Positions 53,401 through 62,849 of a DNA stretch of 64,000 nucleotides are shown here, one piece after another (position 1 is the stretch's first letter; each line of letters begins with the position of its first letter). The translations under genes and the position numbers were made by a program. The notes under the pieces are model-generated. The model was not told where the DNA came from and searched no databases. It worked only from the letters and a program-made list of their open reading frames with translations. Source of the stretch: Edaphobacter paludis (lineage in GTDB: Bacteria; Acidobacteriota; Terriglobia; Terriglobales; Acidobacteriaceae); the NCBI RefSeq assembly GCF_039993895.1, contig NZ_CP121194.1, positions 3,472,001 through 3,536,000 on the forward strand. Direction: 5' to 3'.

Positions 53401-55440
53401 ATGCGCTCAACCCGGTCACTCTACGGCATTGCCATCTTCCTGTCGGCGTTTCTCCTCTTCCTGGTCGAACCCATGTCGGCGAAGCAGCTCCTTCCCGCGC
53501 TCGGCGGTTCGTCCGCGGTCTGGCTCACCTGTTTGGTCTTCTTCCAGCTCACCCTCTTGCTCGGATACCTCTACGCACACTGGCTCACCCGCCGCCCCTT
53601 CAACCGCCGCCAGCAAATTCTCTATCTTGCGCTTCTCGTCATCGCCGTCCTTGCATTGGCTGCCCAAAAGTTCATGCGCCCTGACCTCAGCCAGGGCTCC
53701 CTCCACCCTGTCACAACTATCTTTATTGATCTCGCACTGACCATCGGCCTCCCTTTCCTTCTCCTCGGATCGACGAGTCCTCTCCTGCAAATCTGGCTCT
53801 TTCGCAGCCAAGGCGGCAGCGTCTCCTACCGGCTCTTCGGTCTCTCAAACGTAGGCTCTCTGCTCGCCCTCATCGCTTACCCCACGCTGGTCGAACCTTA
53901 TCTCGCCCTCAAGACCCAGCGCCTTCTGTGGGCTGCCAGCTTCGTGGTCTACGCGGCCCTGTGTGCTCTTCTGTCGCGGCAAGTACCTGCAACAGAACAA
54001 GCGCCTGCAGTAGAGATCACCAACTCCACCGATCCTCCAACATCATCTGCGACAAGATGGCTCTGGTTTCTCCTACCCATGGCCGCAGCCATGCAGCTGA
54101 GCGCCGTCACCAGCCATATCACCAGCAATATCGCCGCTATCCCCCTACTCTGGATACTCCCCCTCGCGGTCTACCTCATCACCTTTATCCTCGCCTTCGA
54201 GTTTCCCCGCTTTTACAGCCGCAGCATCGTCGTTCGTCTGCTGATCGTCATGCTCGCCAGCCTTGGGTACGCCATCTCCAAGGTAGACAGCAGCTGGCCA
54301 ATCGGCATTGCGATCCTCTTTTTCCTCACAGAGTGCTTCGTGGCCTGCCTCTTCTGCCACGCCGAAGCCTACGCGCTGCGTCCCCGGCGCCCCTCCGAGA
54401 CCACCCTCTTCTATCTCCTTGTCGCCGGCGGCGGAGTCACGGGGACCTTCTTCATCGGCATCGCCAGCCCCCTCATCTTTGCGGCCAACTACGACCTGTC
54501 CATCACCTTCCTCGTCACCGCTCTGCTTGCCCTCGCCGTCACCTGGACGGATGGCTGGGGCCAGCGCCTCCTATGGGCCACCGGCAGCATATTGGTGCTT
54601 TTCCTCAACTTCGCACTGCACGCCGCTTACGCGCAGCAGGCTCTGCTGGAGACCCGCAATTTCTACGGCAGTCTCCGGGTAAAACATGACGTCACCCACG
54701 AGGGCCAGCCCCTGCGCATGCTGCTCAATGGCACTATCCAGCACGGCAACCAGATCTTCAGCCCTGGCCTGATGCGCACCCCGACCACTTATTACGGAAA
54801 GGACTCTGGCATCGGTCTCGCCCTCGCCAACTGCTGTGCCGACCGACCGCGCAACATAGGCGTTGTAGGCCTCGGAACCGGAACCCTGGCCGTTTACGGC
54901 AAACCCGGCGATCGGATTCGCTTTTACGAGATCAACCCCCACGTCCAGCCCATCGCGCGCAACCTCTTCACCTACATCCGTGACTCTCCCGCCGCCATCA
55001 CCATTACCGAAGGCGACGCCCGCACCTCGCTCAGTCAGGAAGCGCCTCAGCACTTCGACGTCCTGGTCGTCGATGCCTTCACTGGAGACGCCATTCCCAT
55101 CCACTTGCTCACCACCGAGGCCCTAACCCTCTACCAAAAACACCTCGCTCCCAACGGCATTCTGGCCTTCCACGTCTCCAACCAGTACCTCAACCTCGCC
55201 CCCGAAGTAGCCCAGTTAGCTGCCTCTGTCCACATGCAGGCGAAACTCTTCGATACCCCCTCTATCGACGCACGCGGCGAGTTCAGATCGACGTGGGTTC
55301 TGGTCACGGCCAACCCCACCTTCTTCACCCTCAGCGAAGTTGCCGCCATCGCCACCCCCATCACCCCCGTTCCCCGCCTACGCGCCTGGACAGACGACTA
55401 CTCCAGCCTCCTTCCCATCTTTCAGCCTACCGGCCACTAA
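53401..55440 (+). CDS. membrane-fused spermidine-synthase-like protein
   Basis: The 679-residue protein has an N-terminal membrane domain of about ten helices (residues 1-415, from LYGIAIFLSAFLLFLVEPMSAKQLLPALGGSSAVW). It is fused to a spermidine-synthase/methyltransferase fold with NIGVVGLGTGTLAVYGKPGDRIRFYEINPHV (cofactor binding) and FDVLVVDAFTGDAIPIHLLTTEAL (catalytic-Asp region). Fusions of this type are widespread in soil bacteria and annotated as fused MFS/spermidine synthase; the true substrate is not known. Polyamine transfer at the membrane is a plausible guess. It is monocistronic. Confidence 0.85.
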   Translation: MRSTRSLYGIAIFLSAFLLFLVEPMSAKQLLPALGGSSAVWLTCLVFFQLTLLLGYLYAHWLTRRPFNRRQQILYLALLVIAVLALAAQKFMRPDLSQGSLHPVTTIFIDLALTIGLPFLLLGSTSPLLQIWLFRSQGGSVSYRLFGLSNVGSLLALIAYPTLVEPYLALKTQRLLWAASFVVYAALCALLSRQVPATEQAPAVEITNSTDPPTSSATRWLWFLLPMAAAMQLSAVTSHITSNIAAIPLLWILPLAVYLITFILAFEFPRFYSRSIVVRLLIVMLASLGYAISKVDSSWPIGIAILFFLTECFVACLFCHAEAYALRPRRPSETTLFYLLVAGGGVTGTFFIGIASPLIFAANYDLSITFLVTALLALAVTWTDGWGQRLLWATGSILVLFLNFALHAAYAQQALLETRNFYGSLRVKHDVTHEGQPLRMLLNGTIQHGNQIFSPGLMRTPTTYYGKDSGIGLALANCCADRPRNIGVVGLGTGTLAVYGKPGDRIRFYEINPHVQPIARNLFTYIRDSPAAITITEGDARTSLSQEAPQHFDVLVVDAFTGDAIPIHLLTTEALTLYQKHLAPNGILAFHVSNQYLNLAPEVAQLAASVHMQAKLFDTPSIDARGEFRSTWVLVTANPTFFTLSEVAAIATPITPVPRLRAWTDDYSSLLPIFQPTGH

Positions 55441-55817
55441 ACCTCATGCTTGAATCGATCTTCGATAATTCTTCTCTATGAGAAGAACAGCGGTTGTAAA
55501 GGTGGCTCTGATAGCAGATCCTCATAAATCCTGAGAATTGGGTAAACTTATAGAGGATGGCCAGTGTTTTGGATATCGGTATCAGGCCTGTCTCCCCCGA
55601 CGGCCGAAGGCTATGACAACAAAGGCAGCGACGCCCAACCAGCATGCAGTAGAACGTTGATCCAGGCGATTATAAGAACGACAGCACCACCTTTTGAGGT
55701 GTCGATTAACAAGTACAAGGCTCTAATATTGGGTATATTTACACGGCCAAGAAACATCATCTTCATATAGATAACGCTCTTCAGCCTGGAACAAGGCCAG
55801 AAGAGTAAGAGGGAATC
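55441..55817. other. 377-base gap, A+T-rich, no gene supported
   Basis: The stretch contains an imperfect hairpin TTCTTCTC/GAGAAGAA at 55469-55487 near the stop of the previous gene but without a T-tract. Base composition shifts to lower G+C here and stays lower through the acyltransferase gene, marking the left border of the surface-polysaccharide locus. Confidence 0.45.
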
Positions 55818-56963
55818 GTGTCAGTTTCACCCATTGCATTACCCACCACACGATTGGAACAAGACACTGAAAGCATAAGCATCCGTGTGCAAAATCGACC
55901 GGAAAAAAGATTTCATGAATTGGATTCAATGCGGGGTCTGGCGGCTCTTGTCGTAGTATTTCATCATTACGCCCACATGTTCTTTCCAGATGGAAAAATA
56001 GGAACGGGGGTTACGAAGCTTGTTCTTTTTCCATTTCTCGCTGGACATGCATCGGTGATGTTGTTCTTTTTACTGAGTGGTTTCGTGCTGAGCCTGCCAT
56101 TTATTCGAGGGAAAAGCCAGCCTTATCTGATCTTCATTCAGCGGCGCGTATTACGCATCTACGGTCCTTATCTGGGAGCGCTACTTCTGTCCCTCGCAGG
56201 ATGTGCTTTATGGCACAACCGGTTCGGAGCTATTCAATGGGCTTCGATCACATGGAACCATCCAGTAGAACTTAAAAGTGTGATTCAGCACGTCTTATTC
56301 ATTGGAGACTATGACTATACGCAATACAACACTGCGTTCTGGTCTCTCGTCTACGAAATGAGGATTTCGTTAATATTTCCTCTGCTTTTTATCATCGTAA
56401 GTCGACTGAGTTTGATCAGCTCCATCTTCGTAATTGGTGGTTTCACGCTGGCAGGTATTCATGTCGGCGTTCACCAGACGCTAATCACATTTGAATATAT
56501 AGCCATCTTTCTTGTAGGCATATTGCTTGCCAAGAACATGGATCGGGTGGGTGTTCTCTATAAAAGCATAAGTCCAATGTGGCGCATCCTCTTTGCGCTG
56601 CTATCCGCTACAGTTTATATTTGTGGGCATTCGCTGGTAGTGTATGGACCAATCTGGCATCTGGGAGATCTCCCCACAGCTCTAGGTGCCGCCGGACTAA
56701 TGGTTATAGCTTTGAATTCTGTCCTGGCAAGCCGTCTACTAGATACGCCGATTCCTTCTTTCCTTGGCAGAATTTCTTATAGCTTGTACCTTGTCCATGG
56801 AACCGTCCTCTTTGCGATGACCGCCTTGATGGGAAATAAGATCTCGCACCTCTTATTCTTTGGACTCTACCTCACCGTATCTATCCTTTTATCCTGGGGA
56901 TTTTACCTGGGAGTGGAGGCTCCATTTATGGAGATGAGTAGGCGTGTCGGACGTAAGACCTAA
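55818..56963 (+). CDS. acyltransferase 3 (OafA/YrhL-like) membrane protein
   Basis: The 381-residue protein begins with a short soluble segment, then RFHELDSMRGLAALVVVFHHYAHMFFP with the conserved Arg and catalytic-type His-His. About ten hydrophobic helices follow (HASVMLFFLLSGFVLSLPFI, LYLTVSILLSWGFYLGVEAPFMEM). SLVYEMRISLIFPL and SYSLYLVHGTVLFAM are family motifs. Such enzymes O-acetylate or otherwise acylate surface polysaccharides at the inner membrane. It stands at the left edge of a glycan gene cluster and has lower G+C than the core genes around it, consistent with transfer. Confidence 0.9.
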   Translation: MSVSPIALPTTRLEQDTESISIRVQNRPEKRFHELDSMRGLAALVVVFHHYAHMFFPDGKIGTGVTKLVLFPFLAGHASVMLFFLLSGFVLSLPFIRGKSQPYLIFIQRRVLRIYGPYLGALLLSLAGCALWHNRFGAIQWASITWNHPVELKSVIQHVLFIGDYDYTQYNTAFWSLVYEMRISLIFPLLFIIVSRLSLISSIFVIGGFTLAGIHVGVHQTLITFEYIAIFLVGILLAKNMDRVGVLYKSISPMWRILFALLSATVYICGHSLVVYGPIWHLGDLPTALGAAGLMVIALNSVLASRLLDTPIPSFLGRISYSLYLVHGTVLFAMTALMGNKISHLLFFGLYLTVSILLSWGFYLGVEAPFMEMSRRVGRKT

Positions 56964-57022
56964 ATCGCAAGCTATCATCCATTCGAAACAGAAGACGATC
57001 TTCGTCGGCTATTGAGCCGGGA

Positions 57023-58213
57023 TTATGACCAGCAATATCTCTCATAAACTTCTGTCGTCCTCCTGGCAATCGATAGCCAGGACTCATCACCGAAATGCAT
57101 GTCTCGTACGTTGGAAGCCAGTTGCCCCCGCAGGACGGGATTTTGTATCAATTCAATCAAAGCTCCGGCAAGGTTGGCGGAATCCTTCTGATCAACCAGA
57201 AGCGCATTTTTGCGGGTGGTCAACAATTCACGAAAAACGGGTAGGTCGCTGGCTACGATCGCTTTACCTAATGCCAGTCCGGTCGCCAGAGCCCCACTGG
57301 TCGTAATCGCACGATAGGGGTATACAACGACATCCGCAGTTCGATAGAGCGCAACCAACTCATGAGTAGATATGAAGCGCAGTTGCAGGTTGACATGTTT
57401 CAGGTCCAGAGACTCCACCTGCGCGCGAATCTGCTGCAGCAGATCGTCAGAGCCCGTCCCCGCGATCACGAGGCAGGCATCGTCACTAATAGCCTCGACC
57501 TTCTGCCATGCGTTCAGCAGCAGATCCACCCCCTTATACGGGAAGATAATTCCCTGCCAAAGGACCACCACCTTGCCGACCTCAATTGGAATGTCTTGAA
57601 GCGCCTTATTGGAAGCTAATTCTGGTAGATCATAAAAGAATGGGCCGTGGGGAATGACTGATATTTTTTCCGGAGCCACGGAAAACTCCGCCACCAGTCG
57701 CGTCTTGATGTGATCAGAATGGCAGATGATCCCGTCGACCATCGAATACAGGTCACGGAATATCTCGGTGTAAGTGTCTGCCGTGTCGTGAGGAAGGAGA
57801 TCGTGGACAGTAAGAACTATTTTCGAACCCCGCTTTCGGCACAGTTCCAAAAACCAAAGATCCAGTGGAAAGCGCCACTTCAGCATGGGCAGATATTGCA
57901 CATGAATCACATCGGGAGGAGAAACCAAGAAGCGTGCCGAGAGGGCAAGCAGATTCACCATGCCCTCCCCCAGCTTTAGAACCCTGCGCAACAGCCGCGG
58001 CAATTGAAACTTCCCTACGATATCAAGCAATCCTGGATCGACCTTGACGCCACGACTTGAGAAGCAGTCCGGATCTAAATAGTAGGAGATTGAGCCCACC
58101 ATCAGGTTCACGTTCTCCACCAGCAAAGCCCTGGAGATGTAGGCCGTGTAGTAGGGCACCGTTGCCCATAAATCCATCATGAAAACTTTTGGCTTCCGGA
58201 TTTTTTCCCTCAC
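57023..58213 (-). CDS. GT4-family glycosyltransferase
   Basis: The 396-residue product starts at a GTG that overlaps the preceding stop (GTGA, 58210-58213). It has the GT-B layout. The C-terminal nucleotide-sugar site shows KVVVLWQGIIFPYKGVDLLLNAW, CLVIAGTGSDDLLQQI and VVVYPYRAITTSGALATGLALGKAIVASDLPVFREL, where the E(x7)E-type motif is degenerate. The N-terminal half carries FMMDLWATVPYYTAYIS and VLTVHDLLPHDTADTY. It is the last gene of a three-gene minus-strand operon. Sugar donor and acceptor are unknown. Confidence 0.9.
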   Translation of the reverse strand: MREKIRKPKVFMMDLWATVPYYTAYISRALLVENVNLMVGSISYYLDPDCFSSRGVKVDPGLLDIVGKFQLPRLLRRVLKLGEGMVNLLALSARFLVSPPDVIHVQYLPMLKWRFPLDLWFLELCRKRGSKIVLTVHDLLPHDTADTYTEIFRDLYSMVDGIICHSDHIKTRLVAEFSVAPEKISVIPHGPFFYDLPELASNKALQDIPIEVGKVVVLWQGIIFPYKGVDLLLNAWQKVEAISDDACLVIAGTGSDDLLQQIRAQVESLDLKHVNLQLRFISTHELVALYRTADVVVYPYRAITTSGALATGLALGKAIVASDLPVFRELLTTRKNALLVDQKDSANLAGALIELIQNPVLRGQLASNVRDMHFGDESWLSIARRTTEVYERYCWS

Positions 58214-59340
58214 TTACAAGTCCTCGCCCTCATGCCCGGAGCAACCACGTCTTCGTACATCCGGAGATACTCAGCGGTCATCCGGTCGGCGGAGAACTCA
58301 TCTTCTATCAACTTTGCTGCCGCACTCCCGAGTTGCTCACGAAGGTTGACGTTTTGCAGCAAATCTTCAATCGCTGAAGCCAGTGACTCCACATCTTCCG
58401 GAGGGACGATCACTCCGGTGCGACCATCCAGAACCACGGTTGGCACATCGCCTACGGCAGTCGCGACCAATGGTAATCCGCTGGCCATCCCTTCAAGAAT
58501 CGCCATTGGCAGACCCTCCTGCCGCGATGATGAAACCATCACGTCCAGCGACGCATATACCGACGGCATATCGTCTCTACGGCCGACGAGAGATACACTC
58601 TCCCCAATTTTCAAAGTCTCAATCAATGCTTCTATTGAAGCTTGCTCAGGGCCTTCACCTACGACCACAAACTTTACGGCTGGACACTTCACCAGGACGA
58701 GTGCAGCAGCCCGCAGGAAGATATCAACTCCCTTCTCTTGAGACAGACGGCCGATCCAGCCAACGATGAGAGTTTGACCCACTGCTGTATCTTTACGAAG
58801 CGATGGAATTGCTCTCGCGAACGGCCGCAGGTCAATTCCATTTTTGATCAAGTGAATCCTCTGCGCATTCACTCCCGCACTCAGCAACCGTTGCCTTACT
58901 TCGGCTGAGACAGCGACCACACCCGCATAATTCCGCAAGACAAAGCGATCCACTATTCCGTAGAAGGAAACGAGCGGGCCGTCCTTGATCCAATTGTGAC
59001 ATGTAGAAAAAAAAGGCGTTCGTGACCTACGCAATGCAAAGTAGACATACACATCCGCCTTATAACCGTGGGCGTGGACAACATCCGCCTGCGCGCTTGC
59101 GACCAATCTTCGAATGCTAGCAATCACCGTTCGATCAATCTGACCATCACATGGAATCAGATGCGACTCAATCCCCTCCCGAAGAGCGTTTTCATGGAGT
59201 TGCAGATTGGGATTCGAAGAATTCGAGAAGACTCCCAGCACGCTGTGGTGCGAACCCTCATTCAGGGTGCGTGACATGTTGAGAATCACAGACTCTGCTC
59301 CGTACATTCCCCCGCTGCTGATGACGTGAAGAACCTTCAT
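58210..59340 (-). CDS. GT4-family glycosyltransferase
   Basis: A 376-residue product is read from the ATG at 59340, which overlaps the preceding stop (ATGA); a reading to 59505 adds 55 non-homologous residues. The N-terminus is MKVLHVISSGGMYGAESVIL, a typical GT-B acceptor start. The donor site is TLIVGWIGRLSQEKGVDIFL, VVVGEGPEQASIEALIE, MVSSSRQEGLPMAILEGMASGLPLVATAVGD with the EGxxxxxLE-type glutamates. It should transfer a sugar to a growing surface glycan in the cytoplasm, with its donor undefined. Tight overlaps on both sides show strong coupling. Confidence 0.92.
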   Translation of the reverse strand: MKVLHVISSGGMYGAESVILNMSRTLNEGSHHSVLGVFSNSSNPNLQLHENALREGIESHLIPCDGQIDRTVIASIRRLVASAQADVVHAHGYKADVYVYFALRRSRTPFFSTCHNWIKDGPLVSFYGIVDRFVLRNYAGVVAVSAEVRQRLLSAGVNAQRIHLIKNGIDLRPFARAIPSLRKDTAVGQTLIVGWIGRLSQEKGVDIFLRAAALVLVKCPAVKFVVVGEGPEQASIEALIETLKIGESVSLVGRRDDMPSVYASLDVMVSSSRQEGLPMAILEGMASGLPLVATAVGDVPTVVLDGRTGVIVPPEDVESLASAIEDLLQNVNLREQLGSAAAKLIEDEFSADRMTAEYLRMYEDVVAPGMRARTCK

Positions 59341-60101
59341 TGAGTCGCCCCGGCATCGCTGTCGGACTCCTGTCGATTCACCAACGACCAGAGCTTCCCG
59401 TAGAGACTGTCTCCCAGTAACGCCTGCGCAGTAGTTTTGATCCGATACTGCTGTCCGAGTCGCGACAAAACTCCACTCTCCGGTCGCAGCGCGCTGGCAA
59501 TCCAATCCCGTTTCATGTCCCCTCGGATATTCAGGCGGCCTATGATCGAGCCGTGAGGTGTCTGCTCTGCGCGAGGAATTGAAGTGTAGACTTCTGTGTA
59601 GCCAGCTTCCTCACATGCCGCCAGGACACGCCGGTTGTAGCGCCCCCCTGGCAAAGACATTGTAGTAATTGATGTGCCCAGTTTGTCTTCAAGGGTCAAC
59701 CTGGATCGCCTGAGTTCTCCATCTAATTCATCTTTACTGCAATGCGTCAGCAGCGTATGACTCCACCCGTGTGCGCCGATCATTTGTCCCGATCCGTGCA
59801 ACTCGCGCAACTCCTGCCAATCCATGTAACCTTTCTTCTGTCCTGTCCAACCCACAGTGATGAAAAACTGCGCGATGAAGCCCCGCGATTGCAAGAGAGG
59901 CATCCCGTATTCAAGGTTGGAGATATGACCATCATCAAAGGTGATCTCAGGCCTTAAAGAACATCCCTCGGTTTCGCGGATTTGGCGAAACAAATTGAGA
60001 TGCTCTTCAAACGCGCTGGTCGCAACGACATAGGAATAGTCGCTGCTTATGGGCCTAAGTTCGTGATAAAGCAGATGAAGACTTCGCAACGTCCGTCGCA
60101 C
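59337..60101 (-). CDS. NodB-type polysaccharide deacetylase
   Basis: The 254-residue product has the NodB homology motifs: ITFDDGHISN with the metal/catalytic Asp pair, the metal-binding GAHGWSHTLLTHCS, and SLPGGRYNRRVL. It belongs to carbohydrate esterase family 4, which removes N- or O-acetyl groups from polysaccharides. There is no signal peptide, so it may act on a lipid-linked or cytoplasmic intermediate. It is first in the operon with the two GT4 genes, and its stop overlaps the next start by four bases. It is divergent from the acetyltransferase gene. Confidence 0.9.
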   Translation of the reverse strand: MRRTLRSLHLLYHELRPISSDYSYVVATSAFEEHLNLFRQIRETEGCSLRPEITFDDGHISNLEYGMPLLQSRGFIAQFFITVGWTGQKKGYMDWQELRELHGSGQMIGAHGWSHTLLTHCSKDELDGELRRSRLTLEDKLGTSITTMSLPGGRYNRRVLAACEEAGYTEVYTSIPRAEQTPHGSIIGRLNIRGDMKRDWIASALRPESGVLSRLGQQYRIKTTAQALLGDSLYGKLWSLVNRQESDSDAGATQ

Positions 60102-60280
60102 TCATTCCTTCGAAATTCGGCCTTAGGTACAGCAAAACGCGTCACGCTGGAACGGCATTTCAATGTTTCGCTAAGTTGTATATTAGAACACGATACATTC
60201 TGAAGGAATGACGCGAAGGAGCCAGCATTTCGGCCGCCGTCAACATTCAAGCGACTATCAACCGAACGGGAAGAATTGAA

Positions 60281-60862
60281 TTGGCATCTACGCTTTGGAA
60301 AACCTTGCGGGCTGACGCTTACCGCTACACGGGCAAGGGTGGGTGGCGCCCATTTTTAAATGCATGGATTCATGATCCCGGGTTTCGCTTTACCTATTAC
60401 ATGCGCAAGGTCGACTATTACAAGAAACGAAAAAGGTCGCTCTGTATCTTCCTGTACATCTATAACCGTATCCTGTTTCAACATTACCGCTTTAAATATG
60501 GCTTCGACATCTCTCCCACCACCAGCATCGGAGAAGGGTTTTATCTTGGCCACTTCGGTGGTGTTGTTATCAGTCCACATGCGGTTTTGGGATCCAATAT
60601 CAATATTGGTCAGGGAGTGACTATTGGAGCTACAAGCCGTGGTTCGCGCCAGGGAGCCCCTACCCTTGAAGACAAGGTATGGGTTGGGGCCAATGCAATC
60701 ATTGTTGGAAACATCACCATTGGTTGCGAATCGCTCATCGCTCCCGGCGCTTATGTTAACTTCGATGTCCCCAGCAAAGCCGTCGTTCTGGGGAACCCCG
60801 GTAAAGTTGTTTCGCATTCGGGTTCCGCCGGCTACGTAAATAGAGTCTTTGGCGAATCCTAA
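60281..60862 (+). CDS. left-handed beta-helix acetyltransferase (serine acetyltransferase-like)
   Basis: The 193-residue product starts at a TTG with GGGAAG upstream. After a helical N-terminal region containing YMRKVDYYKKRKRSLCIFLYIYNRIL come the hexapeptide repeats of the left-handed helix (GFYLGHFGGVVISPHAVLGSNINIGQGVTIGATSRG, APTLEDKVWVGANAIIVGNITIGCESLIAPGAYVN). It ends in AVVLGNPGKVVS, a pattern shared with CysE and polysaccharide acetyltransferases. In this locus it probably O-acetylates a sugar with acetyl-CoA, opposite in effect to the divergent deacetylase. Confidence 0.9.
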   Translation: MASTLWKTLRADAYRYTGKGGWRPFLNAWIHDPGFRFTYYMRKVDYYKKRKRSLCIFLYIYNRILFQHYRFKYGFDISPTTSIGEGFYLGHFGGVVISPHAVLGSNINIGQGVTIGATSRGSRQGAPTLEDKVWVGANAIIVGNITIGCESLIAPGAYVNFDVPSKAVVLGNPGKVVSHSGSAGYVNRVFGES

Positions 60863-60893
60863 AGCGCTAAGCAGCCATATTATCGGCGCCGAA

Positions 60894-62624
60894 TCAGGGA
60901 TGAAAGTGAAAAGCTCCAATATCGTATCCGGCACCCGCTGGCAGCGGCACTCCGTCGTGATCGGTAGGAAGCTGCCGCGGGGCCACACCGCCTCCACGTG
61001 CCGGGCTCGAGGCCGTCAGGTGAAAGTCAATGTCGTCAAGGGAAGCTTCTCCATTCCAGACGGGCATCCTGACTATCTTCGGATCGGAACAATGTTGCGT
61101 TGAACCCGAGGGACAACTTCGCATGTTGTAGTAGATATTATGATCCTGGGTCACAAACGGATTGCCCGGTACGTTATCGAAGTAGAACACCGCTGGCACC
61201 TCGCGGTCGGCAGGATTTTTATAGCCAATATTTAGATTATTTTGGTATGTGACAGTTGCCTTCTTGCAGCTTATCCAGCAGCTAATGTCATAACTTGTCG
61301 TTCCATAGCCGGCAAAGCTGTTGTTCTGAAAGAGATAAGTTCCACTATCGGTGATCCTGAAAGCAATTCCTTCGCCTGCCGCCCGGCAGAACAGGGAAAG
61401 ATATCTGTGATAGCCCTCCGGCGCTCCGGGGAACGGCGCGGACATCCGGCTACAGTTATTCACGGTCAGGTTGTTCTGAAAGACAACGCCTTTCATCGCA
61501 CCAAATTTCCACTGCTGGCCCATGTTGCCATAAGACGACGAATTTTTGATCGAGATCAGGCTGCCGCTGGTATGCAGCAGATCAAATCCATCCTGCGTGT
61601 TGTATCGGAAGACACAATGGTCACAGGTAAAATTCAGCGGAGTATCCGAAGTCCCTACGCCGTCGCCATAACCAGCGTCATTTTGGTCGAAGCAACTGAA
61701 AGCTGGAGTTGAATGGCTGATCGGGTACTCCTCATTACAGCCACTCCATTCCACAGTCAGATAAGAAGCATTCACCGTTGCGTCGGGCGAACTGGCGGTT
61801 CCATTGCCATCATCAAAGTCCCAACCAGCCATGCCATTGAATCCTAGCCGCACATGATCGACAGTAAATACCCCTCCGATTGCACCCAGAATGCCTCTTG
61901 ACGTTAGACCATGTATATCCAGATTTCTGAGGGTGACATCAGCAGTCTTATTGCTTGTAACGATACCAATAGAAGCATAATCGGACAGTGGGTATGAGCT
62001 ACTGCATCCTTCTGACGCTGGATATCCCGCACCGGCACGAGTACATTGGCCATGGTCTGTCAGTTCGAGACACTCGATATCAACATGCTGAGAGCCCCCC
62101 AGAACAATAATCGCGTCGAGTCCATAGCCTCCAAATAATTGCGTTTTCTTATTGCAGCTTGCATAGTTTTCGCCAAGCAGCCGCGTTGGATGGTCGGCGG
62201 TTCCCGATGGCACAGGCGGCATAGAGCATCGATATGGGTCGCCGGCACAGGAGCCCCACCCGTCATTTGGATTCGGCCCCTTGTAACCCATGCGATAGGG
62301 CCCACCTCGTATGATGACGGTATCTCCGCCACCAATGATCCAGTGATCGTCCCCTTGCTCTTGACTCGTGAATAAGTAATAGGGATGATTAAGGGCACAG
62401 GGCTGCTTTGACCCTCGGCCTGAATAGGGTGCATCTGCCCTGCCGGTGCATTGTTTACGGTCACCGCCGTCTTGCCGCACAAACCAAGTGGACAGTGAAG
62501 GCCTCGTTGAAGGTGGTTCGGTCAATTTGGCTGCTGCTTGAACGGGTTGGGTCTGTCGGGGTCCAACGGTAAGAAATATAAATAACAGGCAAAAGACGCC
62601 AATCGCACATCGCTTGAGCACCAT
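60894..62624 (-). CDS. secreted right-handed parallel beta-helix protein
   Basis: The 576-residue product has a signal peptide (RCAIGVFCLLFIFLTVGPRQTQPVQA). A Cys-rich beta-helix body follows (WIIGGGDTVIIRGGPYRMGYKG, QHVDIECLELTDHGQC, RNLDIHGLTSRGILGAIGGVFTVDHVRLGFNGMAG, HCVFRYNTQDGFDLLHTSGSLISIKNSSSYG). It ends with a conserved tail (LPAGAGYDIGAFHFHP). The architecture is that of pectate-lyase-like or polysaccharide-lyase/epimerase proteins, but catalytic residues cannot be assigned. In a surface-glycan locus it could trim or depolymerise the exported polymer. It is convergent with the acetyltransferase gene. Confidence 0.82.
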   Translation of the reverse strand: MVLKRCAIGVFCLLFIFLTVGPRQTQPVQAAAKLTEPPSTRPSLSTWFVRQDGGDRKQCTGRADAPYSGRGSKQPCALNHPYYLFTSQEQGDDHWIIGGGDTVIIRGGPYRMGYKGPNPNDGWGSCAGDPYRCSMPPVPSGTADHPTRLLGENYASCNKKTQLFGGYGLDAIIVLGGSQHVDIECLELTDHGQCTRAGAGYPASEGCSSSYPLSDYASIGIVTSNKTADVTLRNLDIHGLTSRGILGAIGGVFTVDHVRLGFNGMAGWDFDDGNGTASSPDATVNASYLTVEWSGCNEEYPISHSTPAFSCFDQNDAGYGDGVGTSDTPLNFTCDHCVFRYNTQDGFDLLHTSGSLISIKNSSSYGNMGQQWKFGAMKGVVFQNNLTVNNCSRMSAPFPGAPEGYHRYLSLFCRAAGEGIAFRITDSGTYLFQNNSFAGYGTTSYDISCWISCKKATVTYQNNLNIGYKNPADREVPAVFYFDNVPGNPFVTQDHNIYYNMRSCPSGSTQHCSDPKIVRMPVWNGEASLDDIDFHLTASSPARGGGVAPRQLPTDHDGVPLPAGAGYDIGAFHFHP

Positions 62625-62849
62625 TTAGACTCCTATTAATGCAATACCTGGTGAGTGATTCGGGTGATCTCAGCCCGCAGCATCCGTGTTTCACACCAAG
62701 CTTGCATTGTAGCCGGGTTCATTCGATTCCCCGAAATTTTCTGCAAGTCACTATGATATGCTGGGCGTCAGGTTGTCCGGCGCCCGCATTAGCTATTCCG
62801 CACCTGCTTCTACTCCCCCTCTATTGCCGCCCATAAGGAGCTTTTAGCG

